Assembly: GCA_029562975.1 (NCBI GenBank)
Contig: JAKQTR010000050.1
Span: 124,001-188,000, forward strand
Direction of reading: 5' to 3'
Length of the DNA: 64,000 nt
Source: Acidobacteriota bacterium
GTDB lineage: Bacteria > Acidobacteriota > Vicinamibacteria > Vicinamibacterales > JAKQTR01
Part shown: positions 61,535 to 64,000 of the stretch, one piece after another
How positions within the stretch are numbered: position 1 is the first letter of the stretch
Layout of the letters: every line of letters starts with the position of its first letter
Made by a program: the position numbers and the translations under genes
The notes under the pieces: generated by a model
Databases searched by the model: none
What the model saw: the letters and a program-made list of their open reading frames with translations, nothing else
What the model was told of the DNA's origin: nothing

Positions 61535-63177
61535 CACCGCATCCTCTTCAGGTAGATCTCGACCTTCGAGTGCGCACGCAGCCTGGCGGCGTACTCCTCC
61601 ACGCCCTTCGTGATCTTCTCGTCGTACAGCTTCCGCGCGATCTCCTCCCTGACGTCCGCGTACGGCCTGGGCTGCGAGTCGATGGCCTGCCGGACCGAGA
61701 CGACGTAGTAGTGTCCCTCCGGGCTCGCGTACAGCCGCGACTCGCCGGTCTTGGCTCCCGCCAGGGCCTTCTGCAGGCCCGCGGGCATGCTGCTGATTGT
61801 CACGGGCCGCCCGTCGAAGCTCAGCAGCGCCGCAGCCCCCTTGTCCGCCTGGCCCGCGGCGTTCGCGGCGAGCCAGCCGAAGTCCGCGCCCTGCTGCAGC
61901 TTCCGCATCGCGTCCTCGGCCGCCGTCCGCCGCGCGAAGGCGATGCCGCGCAGCCTCAGCATGCCCGGGCTCGAATAGTCCTTGATGTGCCCGTCGTAGT
62001 AGCGCCTGACTTCTTCTTCCCGCATCTTGTTCTCGGGAGCGATGGCCCGCTGGACGAAGCGCTCGAAGACGAGGGTGTCCTGGTAGCCCCTGACCCGGTC
62101 GCGGTAGGCGTTCGTCTTGTCGATGCCGAGCCTGAGGGCCTCCATGTTCAGCAGCCTCCGGCCGATGGTCGCCTGCAGGGCTTCCTCCTTCCGCTCGTTC
62201 ATCCGCCTGAACTGCGAGGCTCTGTCGCCCCCGTGGAAGAACTGCATCCGCAGGTAGTCGGTCAGGTCCGCGACGGTCACGGGCGCGGCGCCCTTGATCC
62301 GGGCGACGACGCGCGGATCCTTCAGCAGGGCGTCGAGGCCCGGCTTGGGCGCCTGGTAGTCGAGGCCCTTGAGCACCGCCTCGTTCACGGTCACGTACTT
62401 GCGCTTGAGGTCCTGCTCCCGGGCCGTCATGAACGCCACCTGCGCCCGGCTCAGCGCCTGCCGCTGCGCCTCTGCCCTCGCCTCCGGGCGCTCCGGGTAC
62501 CTGATGTCGAGGACCGTCAGGATGACGAACCCGGCCTGGATCCGAACGACGGGACTGACCTCGCCGGGCTTCAGGGCCGCCACCGCCTGCGCGATGGCGG
62601 GCAGGTAGTCGCCCCTTGCGTGATACGAGCTGTCCCCGTCGGTCTTCGCGGCCTTCGCCGCGACGGCCCGCGAGGCGACGTCGGCGAACGAGGCGCCGTC
62701 GGCGATCTCCTTGCGCGCGCGCCTGGCGGCCGCCTCGTCCTGGAACAGCAGGGACGTGGTCTTCCACTCCCGGACCGCCTCCCTCACGAGCGAGTCGACG
62801 ACGGCCGGGTCGGCCTTGACGTCCTTGACGAGCTGCTCCAGCAGGACTTCCCGCAGGATCTCGCGGGAGCCGACCTCGACCTGCTTCCGGATCTCCGGAA
62901 GCTCGGCGATCCCCATCGTCGCCGCTTCCTGGACGATGAGCCGAATGTTCACGAGACGCCCGAGGAGTTCGAGGTCCGCCGCCGTGCCAAGACCCTGCTG
63001 GAGGCGGGCCCGATCGGCCGAGGGCCCGAGTTCCCGAACGAGCTCGTCGAGGAAGATCAGGTCGCCGCCGACGGCCGCCGCGGCCGGCCTGCCGGCGCGG
63101 ACGGGCAGGGGCTGAGCCGCGCCGCCGGCGTAGGCTGAAAGAAGGAGCAGTCCCGCCGCCGCTACCTGATACCGCAT
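61534..63177 (-). CDS. periplasmic PpiC/SurA-like peptidyl-prolyl isomerase (double parvulin)
   Basis: 547 residues with a signal peptide (to about residue 21). An N-terminal helical chaperone region (about 35-130) has a SurA-type segment. A first parvulin-like domain lies at about 135-230 (ADGASFADVAS, LKPGEVSPVV), a long helical part at about 235-375, and a second parvulin-like domain at about 380-500 (MLRLRGIAFARR, LQQGADFGWLA). It helps fold exported proteins; its place directly before two cytochromes with 42 haems suggests it assists their folding before or during haem attachment. Stop and start overlap with the 26-haem gene. Confidence 0.88.
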   Translation of the reverse strand: MRYQVAAAGLLLLSAYAGGAAQPLPVRAGRPAAAAVGGDLIFLDELVRELGPSADRARLQQGLGTAADLELLGRLVNIRLIVQEAATMGIAELPEIRKQVEVGSREILREVLLEQLVKDVKADPAVVDSLVREAVREWKTTSLLFQDEAAARRARKEIADGASFADVASRAVAAKAAKTDGDSSYHARGDYLPAIAQAVAALKPGEVSPVVRIQAGFVILTVLDIRYPERPEARAEAQRQALSRAQVAFMTAREQDLKRKYVTVNEAVLKGLDYQAPKPGLDALLKDPRVVARIKGAAPVTVADLTDYLRMQFFHGGDRASQFRRMNERKEEALQATIGRRLLNMEALRLGIDKTNAYRDRVRGYQDTLVFERFVQRAIAPENKMREEEVRRYYDGHIKDYSSPGMLRLRGIAFARRTAAEDAMRKLQQGADFGWLAANAAGQADKGAAALLSFDGRPVTISSMPAGLQKALAGAKTGESRLYASPEGHYYVVSVRQAIDSQPRPYADVREEIARKLYDEKITKGVEEYAARLRAHSKVEIYLKRMR

Positions 63178-63213
63178 GCGCTCCTTCCGGGCGGAGACAT
63201 CCGCCGACGCCGC

Positions 63214-64000
63214 CTACCGGTCACGTCCGGCTATCCTGTCGGCGACGAGCCTGACCATCCGGGTCGCCATGGCATGAGCGGTTCTCGACGTCCCGCGCTC
63301 GAACACGAGGACGCCGTCGGTCCCCTCGTTGTCGCTCGCCGAGCTCCACACGACCCTGCCGCTTCTCCTGTCGACCAGCATGGTTGAGAAGTCCACCCGC
63401 GTCCTGCCGTCGGGCCCCTCGTAGTCCTCGTAGCGGAACACCCGTCCTCCCAGCACGAGGTCAGCGCCGGTCGCGGCGGCAATCGCGTCGGCGTCGCTGA
63501 GGGAGATGCCGCCGTCCATGATAATCCGTGCGTCGAGGAGCTGCCGCCTGGTGACGCCGGGCTCGACGACGCGGAACTCCGGCCGCCCCGCCAGGTGCCT
63601 GGCGAACAGCAGTGCGAGGATCTGCCCTGCCTGCCGGCGCTCGCTCAGGTTGAAGAACGGCACGACGGCAATCGAGTAGATCCGGCCGGGCTCGAGCGTG
63701 ATCTGCCGGTGAGACGTTTTCGGGCGGAACTTCGACGCCGCCTTCGGGGCCCCGGCGGCACGCCCTGTTTTCAGATAGGCCGTAAGCGACCCTGCGAGGC
63801 GATCGAGGGCCCGCGCCAGCAGCACCTGATAGTCGTTCACCAGGCCCAGCTCGAACAAGCCGGGCGCATCGTCTCCGGACAGGCCCACATCGTCGGCCCA
63901 GACTACCGTCGGCGCGTCCGACGTGGACGCGAGCCTGGCGAGCAGGGCGATCTTGGGCGGCTCGGCGGCGCTCGACCATTCCACCGACGCGAACACGGCG
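63214..64000 (-). CDS. CsgG/TolB-N-like exported protein, start beyond the window
   Basis: At least 260 residues are visible; a GTG at 63996 exists but the frame is open to the window edge, so the real start is likely further upstream. The first half is helical; from about residue 105 the pattern IYSIAVVPFFNLSERRQAGQILALLFARHLAGRPEFRVVEPGVTRRQL and later TGADLVLGGRVFRYEDY fits the CsgG/FlgO/TolB-N-type alpha/beta fold of lipoproteins that sit at the outer membrane. First visible gene of the cytochrome operon; 36 bases to the parvulin gene. Perhaps a secretion or assembly factor. Confidence 0.7.
   Translation of the reverse strand, partial: AVFASVEWSSAAEPPKIALLARLASTSDAPTVVWADDVGLSGDDAPGLFELGLVNDYQVLLARALDRLAGSLTAYLKTGRAAGAPKAASKFRPKTSHRQITLEPGRIYSIAVVPFFNLSERRQAGQILALLFARHLAGRPEFRVVEPGVTRRQLLDARIIMDGGISLSDADAIAAATGADLVLGGRVFRYEDYEGPDGRTRVDFSTMLVDRRSGRVVWSSASDNEGTDGVLVFERGTSRTAHAMATRMVRLVADRIAGRDR

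Noticed and set aside
59435-61555. 706-codon plus-strand frame opposite the 26-haem cytochrome
   Set aside because: Arises from the repeated CXXCH coding pattern read backwards; no domain, no ribosome site.

Overview
The window looks like a chromosome segment of a very GC-rich (roughly 70%), Gram-negative soil-type bacterium. The best guess is a member of the Acidobacteriota, near the Vicinamibacteria. This rests on the company of genes: a DUF5916 outer-membrane protein, a TIGR02999-like ECF sigma factor next to a membrane serine/threonine kinase, GH78, DUF2911, DUF3014, M14 peptidase pairs and secreted beta-lactamase-fold hydrolases. No rRNA or marker protein here proves the assignment.

Layout. 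1-6 kb (minus): an HME-RND metal efflux operon (small Cys/His protein, TolC-like channel, adaptor, CusA-like pump running off the edge), then a ZIP metal transporter coupled to trmO. 6.3-6.9 kb: a peroxiredoxin whose peroxidatic cysteine codon is an in-frame TGA followed at once by a perfect hairpin. It is read here as a selenoprotein and is the most notable item. 7-15.4 kb: central carbon genes (methyltransferase, eukaryote-type citrate synthase, GH78, two divergent malic enzymes). 15.5-20.5 kb: MscL with a zinc ribbon, HAD phosphatase, a degenerate ABC ATPase, an IscA plus Fur-ferritin-like fusion operon, and an aldehyde dehydrogenase. 20.5-27 kb: ECF sigma factor and kinase between AGG-rich repeats, a PLC-like phosphodiesterase, an output-less Cache sensor, a Rho_N protein and a rhomboid protease. 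27-33 kb: secreted proteins (DUF4412-like, gamma-glutamyltransferase, DUF2911, serine hydrolase, a lipoprotein).

33.4-40.9 kb: a second metal (probably Cu/Ag) module. It holds a small Cys-rich secreted protein, an outer-membrane channel, an adaptor with four N-terminal metal-binding repeats, a CusA pump and a cupredoxin. It is bracketed by two 57-bp copies of the 3' end of the preceding lipoprotein gene, which suggests a mobile or inserted block. 41-53.3 kb: DUF5916 protein, Tat-exported oxidoreductase, ANKH/MATE-like transporter, serine hydrolase, exported O-methyltransferase, and a pair of M14 peptidases of which the first has lost its zinc site. 53.3-57.2 kb: a membrane protein fused to a THEP1-type NTPase, an IMPACT/YigZ protein, DUF3014 and MsrB. 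57.3-64 kb (minus): a five-gene operon with a CsgG/TolB-like protein, a double-parvulin chaperone, a 26-haem and a 16-haem cytochrome c and an NHL propeller, fitting an extracellular or periplasmic electron conduit.

Themes: metal efflux with small Cys-rich proteins driven by strong promoters that would give leaderless mRNAs; thiol/selenol oxidative defence (Prx-Sec, MsrB, Fur-ferritin-like); and dense multihaem electron transfer. Two families of GC-rich palindromic repeats sit between genes. No tRNA, rRNA, CRISPR array, transposase or integrase was found.
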